NCBI GenBank assembly: GCA_019279435.1
Contig: JAAALK010000082.1
Coordinates: forward strand, 79,084,989 to 79,148,988
Direction: 5' to 3'
DNA: 64,000 nucleotides
Origin: Zizania palustris
Taxonomy: Eukaryota > Streptophyta > Magnoliopsida > Poales > Poaceae
This document shows positions 29,304 to 40,957 of this stretch, one piece after another (the first letter of the stretch is position 1; every line of letters starts with the position of its first letter). The notes under the pieces were generated by a model, which saw only the letters and a program-made list of their open reading frames with translations, did no database searches and had not been told where the DNA came from. Made by a program: the position numbers and the translations under genes.

Positions 29304-32300
29304 TGTGGCGCCCTGATTTACCGAAATCGGAACATTATTGAATTTCATAAGAAAGACAATAATACAAGAGGTTCATCATGCGACAATCGTACATACGACA
29401 ATATTAATGGTACACAGACCATAATTATTACATCAGAGTTGAAATAAAAATAGTAATAAAAGTAAATAGCATGACGAACGCCTTCTTCAGGATCTTTGCT
29501 TGACTGGGTCGCTACTCCAGACCTTCTTCGTAGTAGGCATCCTTTGTGGTGTTCAACGGGTATGAGTACAAAAAGTACTCAACAAGCCACCGCAAATGCA
29601 AGTAATAATGCAAGGTAATAACAATGGAAGGATCATGGCTCAAAGTGCGGAAAATTACATTTTCAGTTATGGCATTTAGTGTAATCACATTTTATCATGC
29701 GAGAATATAAACATGAACATCAATAACATCATCTAACTCGAGGAGTACGTTTTACCTCCTCGCACAATAGTCCTTACATGTCAAACCATCATGCACATAC
29801 ATATTCCAAGTAATCTAACTGTGGGATGTCACACAACCCGCCCTTGACAGTGGGCTCGGCTTTTCGAAAAGATTTATGACTCTGATCAGAGATGTACTAC
29901 TGTACCCACAAGGCACGCACTCATCCCAAACGAGATGACCCATTCCACGGGAACTCGTGCCAAAACCTCAGCATGAAATGCTCCAAGCGATAACCACTCG
30001 CTCTAGGTTTCGCCGGCGCGCCGGGCCGCATCCCGGCTAACGTCGCACCCCCTTTTGTGCCACGTCGGTACAAGCCACCCACAGGTGCTGCTTGACCCAT
30101 CTCCAAATGGTGGCCTCGGTTTGGAACACTCCATACCTTAGTTAGGACTTACCCATTAGACTTGTGGTTAGTACAGAAGTGTATTGCAACGGATCCCGCA
30201 GACCGGTCCTTATAGTGCCCCGGGTGCTACCGACCAATGCCCTAGCTTGCACCCGGAACCCACCATGCATCCACTCACAACCACAACTCATCATCGACAG
30301 AATTCCAAGGATAAGAAGTAACGGGGATCATATAGTAGAACCATCTTGCTACGACTCATTTTTATCCTATAGCGATCGTGTCAATACATTGGACACTAAC
30401 TAATAATACTAATCATATGGTGACAAGGAGGTTAGGCGAGATAGCATGGCTTGGGTTGCACATCAAGGTCGGGGGATCCTAAATAAATATATTGTAAGGG
30501 TTTCATATGACTAATGCATGTATAGCCTATGTGTTTTAGCGATAGTTTAATAAAACATGGGTTCAATATGCTCAAAAGATTGGTTTGGTGACTTGCCTTG
30601 TTCAGCGAAGGGTGAGGGAGGAACTTCCGGGAAATATTCTGGCTCCTCGACGGCGTCGTAGTCTTTCCAATATAAATAAAGGAGAATCAAATAAATACAA
30701 CATCCAATCTAAACAATATAAAATCACACAACAAGCACATAGGTCTAATTTGGTTTAATCTAAAGAAAAATCAAGTTGTTAAGGTCCTGAAATTCATTTT
30801 ATAAATAACTTTAAAAGAAATTAAAATGAAGTGTTGTCCTTTGAAAAAGGGTTTTAATTGTGAGTAACCTCATTTTAAACATTCTAATCAATTTAAAATG
30901 AAAGGTTCATGGGCAATGTAGTGGTTTTCAGTATATGAACAGAGAGAAAATACATATAAACTTTAATGAAATTTAAATAATTGAATGTACATTTTTACCC
31001 AAAGGGTATTTGAATACTTATTTAAATAAACATGAAAAAGTCTAAAGTAACATACTGTTTTTATTGAACTAATGTGTAGAGAATAAAATTATAAAATTTC
31101 TGGAATTGAAATGACAATTTTTAGAGTTCAAATGCGCCAGATATGAATTTTACAAGTTTTAAACAGTTTCTGGAATTTATTTTAAATTTAAATCCCCTCG
31201 GGTCCACGGTGAGCCAGGCCCACGGTGAACCCGCGCACTGTGCGCGTGGTCCGGCCCAATCTGGACCGTTGGATCCAGATCCAACGCGCGAGGGCAAGGT
31301 GGGACGGTTAAGTGAACGCACGAGATCGAGTGTGGGTTTTAAATGGAAATGAACACGTGAGATTAAAACATACCGCTTTGACCAGATCTGACGGTGCGGA
31401 TTAGATCGCACACGTGGTGTAACTGGCACCGCTCAATCGTGATCGCGCAGTCGGGATTGAATCCGACACGGCACGGGTACTCGACCCGTGCCGGTCATCT
31501 TCTCCGACGACGGCAGCGGGCCAGGGGCCACGGCGAGCGACGGCGGCCCTAGCTAAGCCTAGAAATGGAAAGAGGACGTCTCGGGGATCACGGGGGTACC
31601 TTAGGCGAGGCGAGGGGTCGACGAGAAGTGGTCGGCGGCGAGGGTAGACGACGGAGTGGTTCGGGCTCCTCGTCGGCGATGGTGTTCTGGCGGGGTTCGA
31701 CGTCGGTGGAGGGGTGGCTGAGGTCGAGGTCGTCCTTGTGGTCACGATGGTGGCGATGGCGAGGACGGGGAGGGGCTCTGGCGACGGTGAGCGGTGGCTG
31801 GACTGAAGGTGGCGTTGAGGTGTTTAAACGGGTGTCACGGGCGTTCTGTGTGTTCTAGCAGCGAGAGGGCATGGGGGATCAAGTGCGGATTGCCAGGGGG
31901 CTTAAATAGGCGAGCCGGCGAGGGTTAACAGGCGTCGTATACAAGGAAAGCCGAGGAGGGGGGATTTACTCACCGGCGAGGTTTCGCCATGCAGGTAAAT
32001 ACGATCCGGAGGCTTAAACGCGTGCCTTAACGCGTTTAAATGGCCGGCGGGCCTCGGGGAATTTAATGCCGGCATCAGTTTAACGGGAGGGGGAGCCGGC
32101 GAGCGGATCCGAGGCAAGGTCCTCGGCCGGCGGAGTTAGGGGAGGTTGGCGCGAGGTGGACGACGGGTCCGATAGGTGGGGGCCACTAGCCAGTGGGCGT
32201 GAGTGCGCGAGGGTGGCGGTTGACGGGTGGGGTCGGGCTCGGGCTCGGGCGCGAGGGGGGGCTGTTGGCGCCGATAGGTGGGTGAAGGTAGTCGGGCGCG

Positions 32301-32688
32301 TGGGCACGGAGAGAGGGGTCTCTGACGGGTGGGGCCCGGGTGTCAGGTGGCGCGCGCAGGGAGGAATGGGCTGGGCCGGCTGGGAGAGAGAGAAGAAGGG
32401 GAGGGAGCCCGTTACTGTGTAAAATGTTTTCTGTTTAAAAATAATTGCAGAAATTGGTTTAAAATAATAAGTCTACTTCCAAGGTTGATAAAAATTTGTA
32501 AAAATTCTCAAAAATATATCTTGGCCTTGGGAGTTTATACAAAAATTTTCAGCTCCTAGTTTGGTCATTAACTCTATGTTGTAGTTCAAAATGGGGGTGG
32601 AGGGTATTTAAGGTATTTCCCAATATAATAAATTCAAGAAATTGAATTAAATAATATTTTTATTACTTTGAAAACTTGGGGTGCTACC
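29304..32688 (-). repeat. TE3 3' LTR (left copy)
   Basis: About 3.4 kb. It matches 50667-53440 but has about 645 bp (about 29834-30476) absent from the right copy, and lacks about 44 bp near 31313 that the right copy has. The inner end reads GTGCTACC where the right copy ends GTGTTACA. A minus-strand CCTATTTAAG (31901-31910) is a weak TATA candidate. Open frames in its GC-rich part (31100-32420) are mirrored in the other LTR and not supported as genes. Confidence 0.93.
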
Positions 32689-33104
32689 AACCTATCCCCC
32701 TTACAAAGAATCTCGTCCTCGAGATTGGAACGCTACTCGAATAGCTCGGGGTATTGGGCTTTCAGTTCGTCCTCTTTTTCCCATGTAGCTTCTTCGGCGG
32801 GGTGGTTGTCCCACTGAACCTTGCAGAAGCGAACCACGTGGCTCTTGGTTACCCTTTCCTTGGTTTCCAAGATCTTGATGGGTTTCTCGATGTAGGTCAG
32901 GTCTTCTTGGACATTGAGCTGTTGAAGATCGGCTTGCTCGGTGGGCACGCGAAGACACTTCTTCAACTGGGAGACGTGGAACACATCGTGAACTCCTGCC
33001 AAGGATGAAGGCAGTTCTAGTTGATATGCCACTTCTCCTCATCATCGGAGGATCTAAAAAGGTCCGACGTTGCGGGGCGCTAGCATGCCTTTCATGTTGA
33101 ACCT
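32689..33104 (-). pseudogene. pol: TE3 pol C-terminus with chromodomain
   Basis: Minus-strand stretch 33032-32733 reads VHDVFHVSQLKKC, then a chromodomain (YIEKPIKILETKERV, FCKVQWDNHPAEEATWEKED) ending YPELFE. Chromodomains at the integrase C-terminus define chromoviruses and are thought to direct insertion to marked chromatin. Stops between 33032 and 33105 separate it from the integrase core. A polypurine-like tract (minus-strand AAGGGGGATAGG, about 32692-32703) abuts the LTR. Confidence 0.88.
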
Positions 33105-34115
33105 CTAAGTGTCGCGGAGGGGAGTGACTCGGAGATAGAAATAATCGCCCTCCTCAAAGGTTAGGTCTCTTCGACGGTTATCGGCGTAGCTCTTCTGTCG
33201 GGACTGGGCTATCTTTAACCGGTCCCTTATGATCTTGACCTTCTCTTCAGCTTCTCTTAATATATCTGTCCCAAACAGTTGTGATTCTCCGGTTTGATCC
33301 CAGAGCAACGGCGTTCTGCACTTACGTCCGTAGAGTTCTTCGAACGGGGACATTTGCAGGCTAGCTTGATAGCTGTTGTTGTAGGAGAACTCTGCATAGG
33401 GTAAGTTCTTGTCCCACATTCCACCAAAGTCTAGAGCGCAAGCTCTAAGCATATCTTCCAATATATGGTTGACCCTTTCGGTTTGGCCGTCGGTCTGTGG
33501 ATGATAGGCGGTGCTAAAGTTCAGCCGGGTGCCGAGTTCCTCTTGAAGGTTCTTCCAAAACTTGGAGGTAAACTGACTCCCACGGTCAGATACGATCTTC
33601 TTAGGAACTCCATGAAGGCACACGATCTGGGTCATATACAACTCAGCCAACTTGACGACTGTGTAAGTTGTCTTTACCGGGATGAAGTGAGCTACCTTGG
33701 TGAGTCGATCGACGATTACCCAGATAGAATCGTGACCAGCTTGGGTTCTAGGAAGTCCTGTGATGAAGTCCATTCCTATCTCTTCCCACTTCCATTCAGG
33801 GACTTTGAGAGGCTGCAATAGTCCAGTAGGCCTTTGATGCTCTGCCTTGACTCGCCGGCATGTGTCGCACTTGGCCACATACCCAGCTATTTCTCTCTTC
33901 ATGCTGACCCACCAATATTTTTCCTTCAGATCTTGATACATCTTGGTACTCCCAGGATGTATGGAGTATAGAGTATCGTGGGCTTCTTGAAGGATGAGGG
34001 TCTTCCACTCAGGTTGGTCGGGTACGCATATCCAGTTTCCGAACCAGATGGTACCATGCTCCTCCTCGGAAAATCCGGGGGCTTTACTCTTCCGCATGTT
34101 TTGTTGGATCTCCAA
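33105..34115 (-). pseudogene. pol: TE3 integrase
   Basis: Open for 336 codons. The HHCC zinc module (HDTLYSIHPGSTKMY...CDTCRRVK) is followed by the DDE core: GMDFITGLP, VSDRGSQFTSKFW and TDGQTERVNHIL, with all three acidic residues kept. The GPY-like region (DLTFEEGDYFYLRVTPLR) is cut by TAG at 33105. Upstream it joins the RNase H through a damaged stretch (34116-34283). Integrates element DNA into the chromosome in this family. Confidence 0.9.
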
Positions 34116-34283
34116 GATATCTGGGTCTTCCTTCTGCTTTTCTCAGATCTGGTCTATCAAGACAGGCCGAGACTCCAAGGCAGCGAGGTACGCTTGGGTG
34201 GTGATCCCTAAATTCAGCCTTTCCATCTCCTTGTAAAGTAAAGGAGCCTAGTCCTGAATCATGATGGCGTTGCAGTACCCTTT

Positions 34284-35344
34284 TCAACTAAGGGTGCCTG
34301 CCACCACATTTGCCTTGCCTGGATGATAATGGATTCCCAAGTCATAATCCTTGATCAGTTCCAACCATCTCCTTTGCCTGAGGTTCAGGTCCGATTGGGT
34401 GAATATATACTTGAGGCTCTTGTGATCGGTGAAGACCTCACACCGATTCCCCACAAGGTAATGTCTCCATATCTTCAAGGCATGAACCACGACTGCTAAC
34501 TCCAGGTCGTGGGTTGGGTAATTCAGCTCATGCGGTTTCAGCTGTCGGGAGGCGTAGGATATCACCTTCCCATCTTGCATCAAGACACATCCCAAACCTT
34601 GGCGAGAGGCATCACAATAGACGTGGAAGTCTTTCTGGATGTCCGTAGGGTCAGGATTGGGGCTGATACGAGCTTCTTCTTGAGGGTCTGGAAGCTTTCC
34701 TCACAATCAGGGGTCCATTCAAACTTCACTTCTTTCTGCAGAAGTCTGGTCATAGGCTTGGCGATCTTTGAAAAAATCTCGATGAATTGGCGGTAGTATC
34801 CGGCCAATCCGAGAAAGCTCCAGATCTCGGTCACGGTAGTGGGTTGCAGCTAGTTGGTCACTGCTTCCACAGTGGTTGGGTCCACTGCTATTCCTCCGGC
34901 AGATATGACATGGCCGAGGATCTTCACCTCAGATGACCAAAATTCGCATTTGCTGTATTTGGCGTACAATTGCTGTTCCCTTAGCTTTCCAAGGGTCAGA
35001 CGGAGGTGGGTTTCATGTTCTTCCTTGGTCTTGGAGTAGACGAGGATATCGTCGATGAATACCACGATGAACTTATCCAAGAACTCCATGAATACATTGT
35101 TCATCATGTTCATGAAAAAGGCCGGGGCATTCGTGAGTCCGAACGACATCACAATATACTCGTAGAGTCCATAGCGGGAGGTGAAGGCAGTCTTGGGTAT
35201 GTCTTCTTCTCTAATCCTCAACTGGTGATAACCTTACCTGAGGTCAATCTTGGAAAACACCGAGGATCCCTTCAGTTGATCGAACAGGTCGTCGATCCGA
35301 GACAATGGGTACTTGTTCTTGATGGTTACGTCATTCAAGGCTCT
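34284..35344 (-). pseudogene. pol: TE3 RT C-terminal part and RNase H
   Basis: Continues RT after the TE4 insertion. The first codons restore CVDYRALNDVT across the junction. A stop near 35234 is followed by GYHQLRIREEDIPKTAF, FGLTNAPAFFMNMMN and FIDDILVYS (35045-35059, catalytic Asp pair). TAG at 34850 and a frameshift near 34650 precede RNase H (GCVLMQDGKVISYASRQLK, then CEVFTDHKSLKYIFTQSDLN). Confidence 0.9.
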
Positions 35345-35349
35345 ATAGT
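35345..35349 (+). repeat. TSD ATAGT, left copy for TE4
   Basis: ATAGT precedes TE4 and recurs at 47698-47702. Removing TE4 restores the TE3 RT codons for RMCVDYR. Confidence 0.95.
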
Positions 35350-37346
35350 TGTAAGACCGAAAGTAGCAACTAGAGGGGGGGTGAATGGGCGCTTAAAAAT
35401 TCTTTCGAATCAATGGCCTGCTCCCAATACCCAATGCACCTCAAAAGACTAAGCAGCAAAGCATGAACAGATTGCCTAAGTCTAAAGGTATCTAGCCTAG
35501 AAGCAACTGATGTTAAAACAGAGAAACACCAAAACAGTGCTAATAGACAGATAAACAGTATACACAAGACATGGCAAGTTAAACTTCTCAATGGATGATC
35601 TAAAAATAAAGTGAGGTGAGAAGTTACTGTTCAAATCTGTCTCCTGTTCGAAACTTGTCGAAGCCTGCTTCACTGATCGAAGCCTGCTTCGCTGGTCGAA
35701 GCCTCCTTCGCTGATCGAGGCCTGCTTCGGAGGTTAGTGGCGAAGTCTGCCGAAGGTTTGTTGACTATCCTAGTTCGAGTGCGACTGAGAGCAAAGTATG
35801 CTTCGAAGCTAAGTATGATAGTGTCGAAGCTTGCTTCGAATAGTGTACTTCGAAGGCTATACTTCGAACAGAAAGCTTCGAACAGGCTTACAGAAAAAAC
35901 AACCTTCGAAGCCTACACTCTACTTCGGAGCTAGCAAGATCGAAGAAGGATCACTGAAGTGATAACCTTCGACACACACAGATCAACTTCGAAACGAAGT
36001 TTGTAAGAGTTGTCACACATAAGTCAAAGGTTACAAACACACATCGAACGACAAGCTCCGAACAAACACACTGTGACCCACGAAATAAGATAGCAGCAGA
36101 AAGATTTCAGAGACTACACGTCGAGCGAAGTATATCAGAGAAACAAGCTTCGAAGACAACTTCGAAGCCTTTCGGAGTATACCTTCCCACAGACGGTCGA
36201 AGTATGTTAAACTGACAGACAGCACAAAATGTACTTCGAAGCTAGAAACACCATACACAAAAGTGAGGTCGAAGTTCAAGAGAAGCCGTCTAGGATGTCA
36301 CAACGAAGCCTGCCTCACGGATCTAAGGGACCTCGAACAGAGAGAAGGGGCTTCGCCAGAAACAGCCAGAAAAGGGGCTTTAGCCCTGTCAACTCGATCA
36401 AAAAGCTGTGCAGGAAAAAGCAAGGCTAGAGTACTAGTGTACTGTTGCTACAGTGAAGTAGTACTACTTGCAACCAGCAAGAACTAGTACTCTTCACGTG
36501 AAGAACAGAAGCAATCGAAGCACACAAACTCAGGAATAAAATCGTTGTGAGCAAACCGAATACTGCAGACCCATTAACTAGATGCAATACACATGCAGAA
36601 GGAATAAAAGCATCCAGACAAGAAGAAAAACAAATCTGAGATGAACTCACAGGAAGCTTCCTGGCGGCGCATTCAAGGACAGGAGAGAGAACACATAGGG
36701 AACAAAATGACCCAATGGAATAGAGAATTAATTTCACCAAAAGGGTAGTTCAACCCTAGGGATTGGGGTCCTATTTATAGGCTGCCCAATGACCTAGAAT
36801 ATTCCACCAGCCCCTTAGGGTTTTTACAGACGCTAAAATAATGGAAATGACTCAACTGCCCTTAGGAATTTTTACAGAAACGACTGACTGACTGTGGGCC
36901 TAGAGATACTGATGACTTATCCAGAAGCTAAGCTTTCGTAGCGACTACGGCTTCTCTTCTGGACAGTCCGATACATAATCAACGGTTGTCAGTTTTACGC
37001 CGAAACTGACAAAGCCTCCACCGGCTTTGCACCAGGTACCCAGATTGGGCCGGCCTGATTCCGCAGCTCTCTCAGCCCGGCAATCACTCACCGCCCGTGT
37101 ACCTGAGTCAATCCTGGTCAACAGCCCAGTGGGTCTTCTGCTGCTTCTGGCCCATGTACCCGGATTGGGCCAGCCCGACTTCACAGCTCTCTTAGCCCGA
37201 CCGTCGCTCGGTGCCAGTGTACCTGAGTCACACACGGCCCATGAAACAACAGATCTCCTTTCTTCTTATGTCCTCTTTGACTATCGTTGACAATGACTCA
37301 TCACATCTGGAGCCATGAGGCCCATGCTATTCAGCATGGCTCCTTA
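35350..37346 (-). repeat. TE4 3' LTR (left copy)
   Basis: 1997 bp, rich in TTCGAAG words, with a minus-strand TATA box (CTATAAATAG, 36771-36780). It lacks a 43-bp segment present in the right copy (about 46216-46258). The inner end reads TA instead of the canonical TG on the minus strand. Confidence 0.94.
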
Positions 37347-37357
37347 ATCTCCCCCTT
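37347..37357 (-). other. TE4 polypurine tract
   Basis: Minus-strand AAGGGGGAGAT next to the 3' LTR, identical in core to TE6 and TE8. Confidence 0.85.
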
Positions 37358-38681
37358 GATGAGTGCATTGTCAACACTTCATTTCTTCAGCTCTTCAGTA
37401 CCTACAGACAATTGTGGAAACACGAAAACAAAGCACAAGAAAAACAAAGAAGAAGAAAATAAGGTAAAAGTTTAACCCTAATGACCAAAAGCCGAACAAA
37501 AGCAAGAAGCGGTCATTATGGTTAACCAAAGGTAAAAGCTCAGAATGAGTGCGATCTCAGAAACATCAACAAGGATATCAAAAGAGTAAGTGAGACAAAA
37601 ACTCCGCCACAAACTCTATCCCAAAATTTCTCCCCCTTGTTGACAAGTGAACTCATCAAGCACTCAAAAAAAGACACAGACTCCCCCTGAAATGCAACTC
37701 CCCCTCAAAATATGCGATGAATGCAACTGGGGTGCATGAGGAGTGAATAAAGCATGCTTCTCAGATATGATTGACTGCAATTACAACATCTAACAGATAC
37801 AGCAAAAGACATACTGTCTAAGTACATGGCATGATCATTGCAACAAATGATATCTAAAGAAAGTCATTAGCACGCATTTTAAATTTTTGCAAACTAAAGC
37901 ATCACCACATTTTCCTGATGACAAACAAGGTAAAGCATGAGATGCAAAGGCTAACTGATATCTACCAAGATAAGCATTGTCCAAAACAAAGTGCTTCAGC
38001 AAACTTATTATCATTTCAATTTTCAGGCTTTTTCTTTTTCCTTTTTCATTTTTGTCAGGGGTTATTTGCATGTCAAACCTTATGTTGACCGACCAAGTCA
38101 AGCCTAGGCCAGAACTGGACCATCAGAAGCTTAAGACATTGGTCTTGGCATACATTACACTGTCCTGGTTCATACCAAAGTGCTATGGTACGCAGTCTAG
38201 AACAATGCAATGCGACAAAGCAAACCCACCTGGATCTTTTCAAGTTAAGCATGAAAAGGCATGGAATTTTCATTTTTCTTGATTTTTCATCATTTTTATA
38301 GCACATTTCCATGTTTTTAAAGCAGAAAGATGTCCAAGTTGCATGTTTGCATCTAAGTCAGGAACTAGCTACAAGGCATGTAACAGATAGCAAGAACATT
38401 CAGCCTACACATGCTAGTTACCAGAAGCAATGGTGATCATTTTTCAAGTTTTAAAGCATAAAAGCCACGCATATGATAGATATCAGACATATCAAGTGAA
38501 CTGGACCAAAGCATGATCATTGACAAGTATTCAAAAGTAGGTACCAGCTAGAAAAAGTAAAGCAGTTCAATCATATAACAGAAGCAGCTCAAAAGTGTGA
38601 TATGTGAATATGCAAGATATGAACACACACAAAAAGACTCAAGGAAAGAGTAAAGAAGAAAGAAAACTGACGCAAAATATC
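37358..38681 (-). other. TE4 3' noncoding tail
   Basis: No supported ORF. It contains the block shared with TE6 and TE8 (about 38056-38160; minus-strand CAATGTCTTAAGCTTCTGAT and AAATAACCCCTG). Further GGGGGAG-like boxes lie near 37625-37710 on the minus strand. Confidence 0.7.
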
Positions 38682-39438
38682 CTAGAAAGGATACACAACA
38701 CCCAAATCCCCTCGTAAACGTTCAAAAGTAGACTGATCTAGGGGTTTGGTGAAAATGTCAGCCAACTGATGATGGGTATCAACATGAACCAGGTCAATGA
38801 CACCTTTCTCATATTGATCCCGCGGAAAATGAAAGCGCACATCAATATGTTTGGTTTTTGAATGGAGACACATGTTTTTCCCTACATTAATTGCACTGGT
38901 GCTATCGCAAAATAATGGAACCATAGTAGGAAAGAATAACCCAAAATCTCGCAGAGTGGAAATCATCCAAACTAACTGTGAGCAGCAGCTAGTAGCAGCT
39001 ACATACTCAGCCTCAGTGGTCAAAAGAGCAACTCCAGATTGCTTTCGAGAAGACCAAGAAACAAGAAATGAACCAAGAAACTAGCAAGTACCGGAAGTCG
39101 ACTTGCGATCCAACCGGCACTCACCAAAGTCGGTGTCCGAAAAGCCAGATAAATCAAGAGATGATGATGCTGAATAGTAAAGACCAAGATCGGGCGCATA
39201 AGTGAGATACCTGAAGATGCGCTTAATAGCCTGCCGATGAGACGCGCGTGGTGAAGACTGAAAACGCGCGCAAAGTCCCACGGCGAACTGAATGTCCGGT
39301 CTGGTCGCCGTCAAGTACAGCAGCGAACCGATCATCCCCCGAAAATCTCTCTCATTGACCTTGACACCGCTCTCGTCCTTGTCCAGACCCCCAGATGTGC
39401 CCATCGGGGTCATCTGCGGCTTCAATTCACCACCAAAG
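38682..39438 (-). pseudogene. pol: TE4 RNase H
   Basis: Minus-strand GMIGSLLYLTATRPDIQFAV and SDTDFGECRLDRKSTSGTC, a TAG (39081-39083), then TTEAEYVAATSCC, FCDSTSAINVGKN, HIDVRFHFPRDQ and HHQLADIFTKPLD. The 3' stop follows VYPF at 38682. A one-base change in an A run near 39440 separates it from RT. Catalytic acids seem present apart from the interrupting stop. Confidence 0.88.
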
Positions 39439-40952
39439 TCAAATTTTTTTCAACATGTCACGAGTGTACTTACCTTGGTGGATGAAGGTGCCGTCCTTGG
39501 TCTGCTTGATCTGGAGCCCTAAGAAGTACTTGAGCTCACCCATGAGGCTCATCTCAAACTCGCTGTGCATCTGCTCAGAGAACTTGGACACAAGAGAATC
39601 AGTAGTACCGCCAAAAATAATATCGTCCACATAAATCTGAGCAACTAAGAAATCTGAAGCAACTTTGAGCAAGAAAAGAGTTTTATCCACCGAACCCATC
39701 ACAAAGCCCTTCCCCAACAAAAATTGCTTTAACCGGTCATACCAAGCCCTGGGGGCTTGCTTCAACCCGTATAGAGCCTTGTGCAGCTTAAAAACATGTC
39801 GAGGAAACTTAGGGTTCTCAAAACCGGGGGGCTGCCTAACATAAACTTCCTCCTCTATGAACCCGTCCATTTGAAAAAGCTTAAAACCCTTCGAAGCGGC
39901 AAAAGCTAAGAGAATGCGAATGGACTCAAGACGGGCAACAGGGGCGAAAGTTTCTTCAAAATCAATACCCTCTTTCTGGCAAAAACCCTGGGCAACTAGT
40001 CGAGCTTTGTTGCGCACCACAACCCCATCTTCACCTTGTTTGTTCTTGAACACCCACTTGGTGCCTATGGGGTTGCATCCTGGTGGCGGCTCAACTAGTG
40101 TCCAAAACCGATTACGGACAAAATTCTCAAGCTCTTCTTGCATAGCGTTAATCCAATTAGAATCAGAAAGAGCATGAGAAACGTCTCTGGGCTCAAAAGA
40201 TGCAACAAAAGAAGATTCATCAAACACAGCAAGAGAGTTACCAGATGAACGCAAAGTTCTTTCAGTCAAATCACCAATGATGAGCTCCGAGGGGTGATCA
40301 CGCTGAACTGCTCGGGTTCCCTGGTGATCTGAAGTCACCTCATCGGAGTTAGCAACTGGCACCTCTGGACTCGACTGAGGGGGCTCGATCGAAGTGGAAG
40401 AAGTGATCAAAGGTCCGTCCTCATCCTTAGTCGAAGTCTCAGAAGGTGTGGGTTCTGCTGGGGGTGCAGAAGGCCCACCCTCACCAGCAGCTGGAGTATC
40501 CTCATCTTCCTCGAAGATGGACTCTCCGAGCTCATCATCCCCAGAAAGCTCAAAAGGAGTTAAAGAAGGCAAGGACTCGTCAAATGAAACTTCGCAAGTC
40601 TCGACAAGCTGCTGGGACTCGAGGTTCCAAACACGGAAGCCTAGAGAATGCAAAGCGTAACCAAGAAAAACACCATCCCAGCAACGAGACTCAAACTTGT
40701 CCAAATGCCCTCCCTTCTTGAGCACAAAGCATTTGCAGCCAAACGCTCGCAAGTGGCTCACCTTGGGCTGTCTGCCAAACCGCAACTCATACAAAGTCTT
40801 ACCTAAGTAAGCTCGAGGAAAAATGCGGTTGGCCAGATAGCAAGCCGTGTTCATGGCTTCAGCCTAAAAACGCCTAGGAGTCCTGTGATCATCGAGCATC
40901 GTCCTGGCCATCTCGACTAGCGTGCGGTTCTTTCGTTCCACAACGCCGTTTT
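39439..40952 (-). pseudogene. pol: TE4 integrase C-terminal part and reverse transcriptase
   Basis: Begins PQNGVVERKNRTL (integrase Glu) next to TE5. A stop occurs at 40864. The frame then runs 471 codons: integrase C-terminus (LRFGRQPKVSHLRAFGCKC), an acidic/Pro linker, and RT (WTLVEPPPGCNPIGTKWVFK, LYGLKQAPRAWYDRLK, YVDDIIFGG at about 39609-39635). Motif A reads FQMDGFIEEE where TE6 has QMDVKSAFLNGF, so seven residues beside the catalytic Asp are deleted in frame. Confidence 0.9.
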
Positions 40953-40957
40953 GTGGC

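Noticed and set aside
29834..30476. Extra block in the left TE3 LTR considered as an inserted MITE or other transposon
   Set aside because: No terminal inverted repeats or clear target duplication seen; shared GGG at the ends fits deletion from the other LTR better.
31121..32559. GC-rich ORFs of 70-115 codons, mirrored at 51856-53038
   Set aside because: Located in both LTRs of TE3, low complexity and Arg/Gly/Pro-rich, not conserved as frames between the two copies.
35640..36200. TTCGAA-rich stretch in the TE4 LTR considered as heat-shock elements
   Set aside because: Heat-shock elements need TTC and GAA separated by two bases in alternation. Here TTC and GAA are directly adjacent, so the spacing is wrong.
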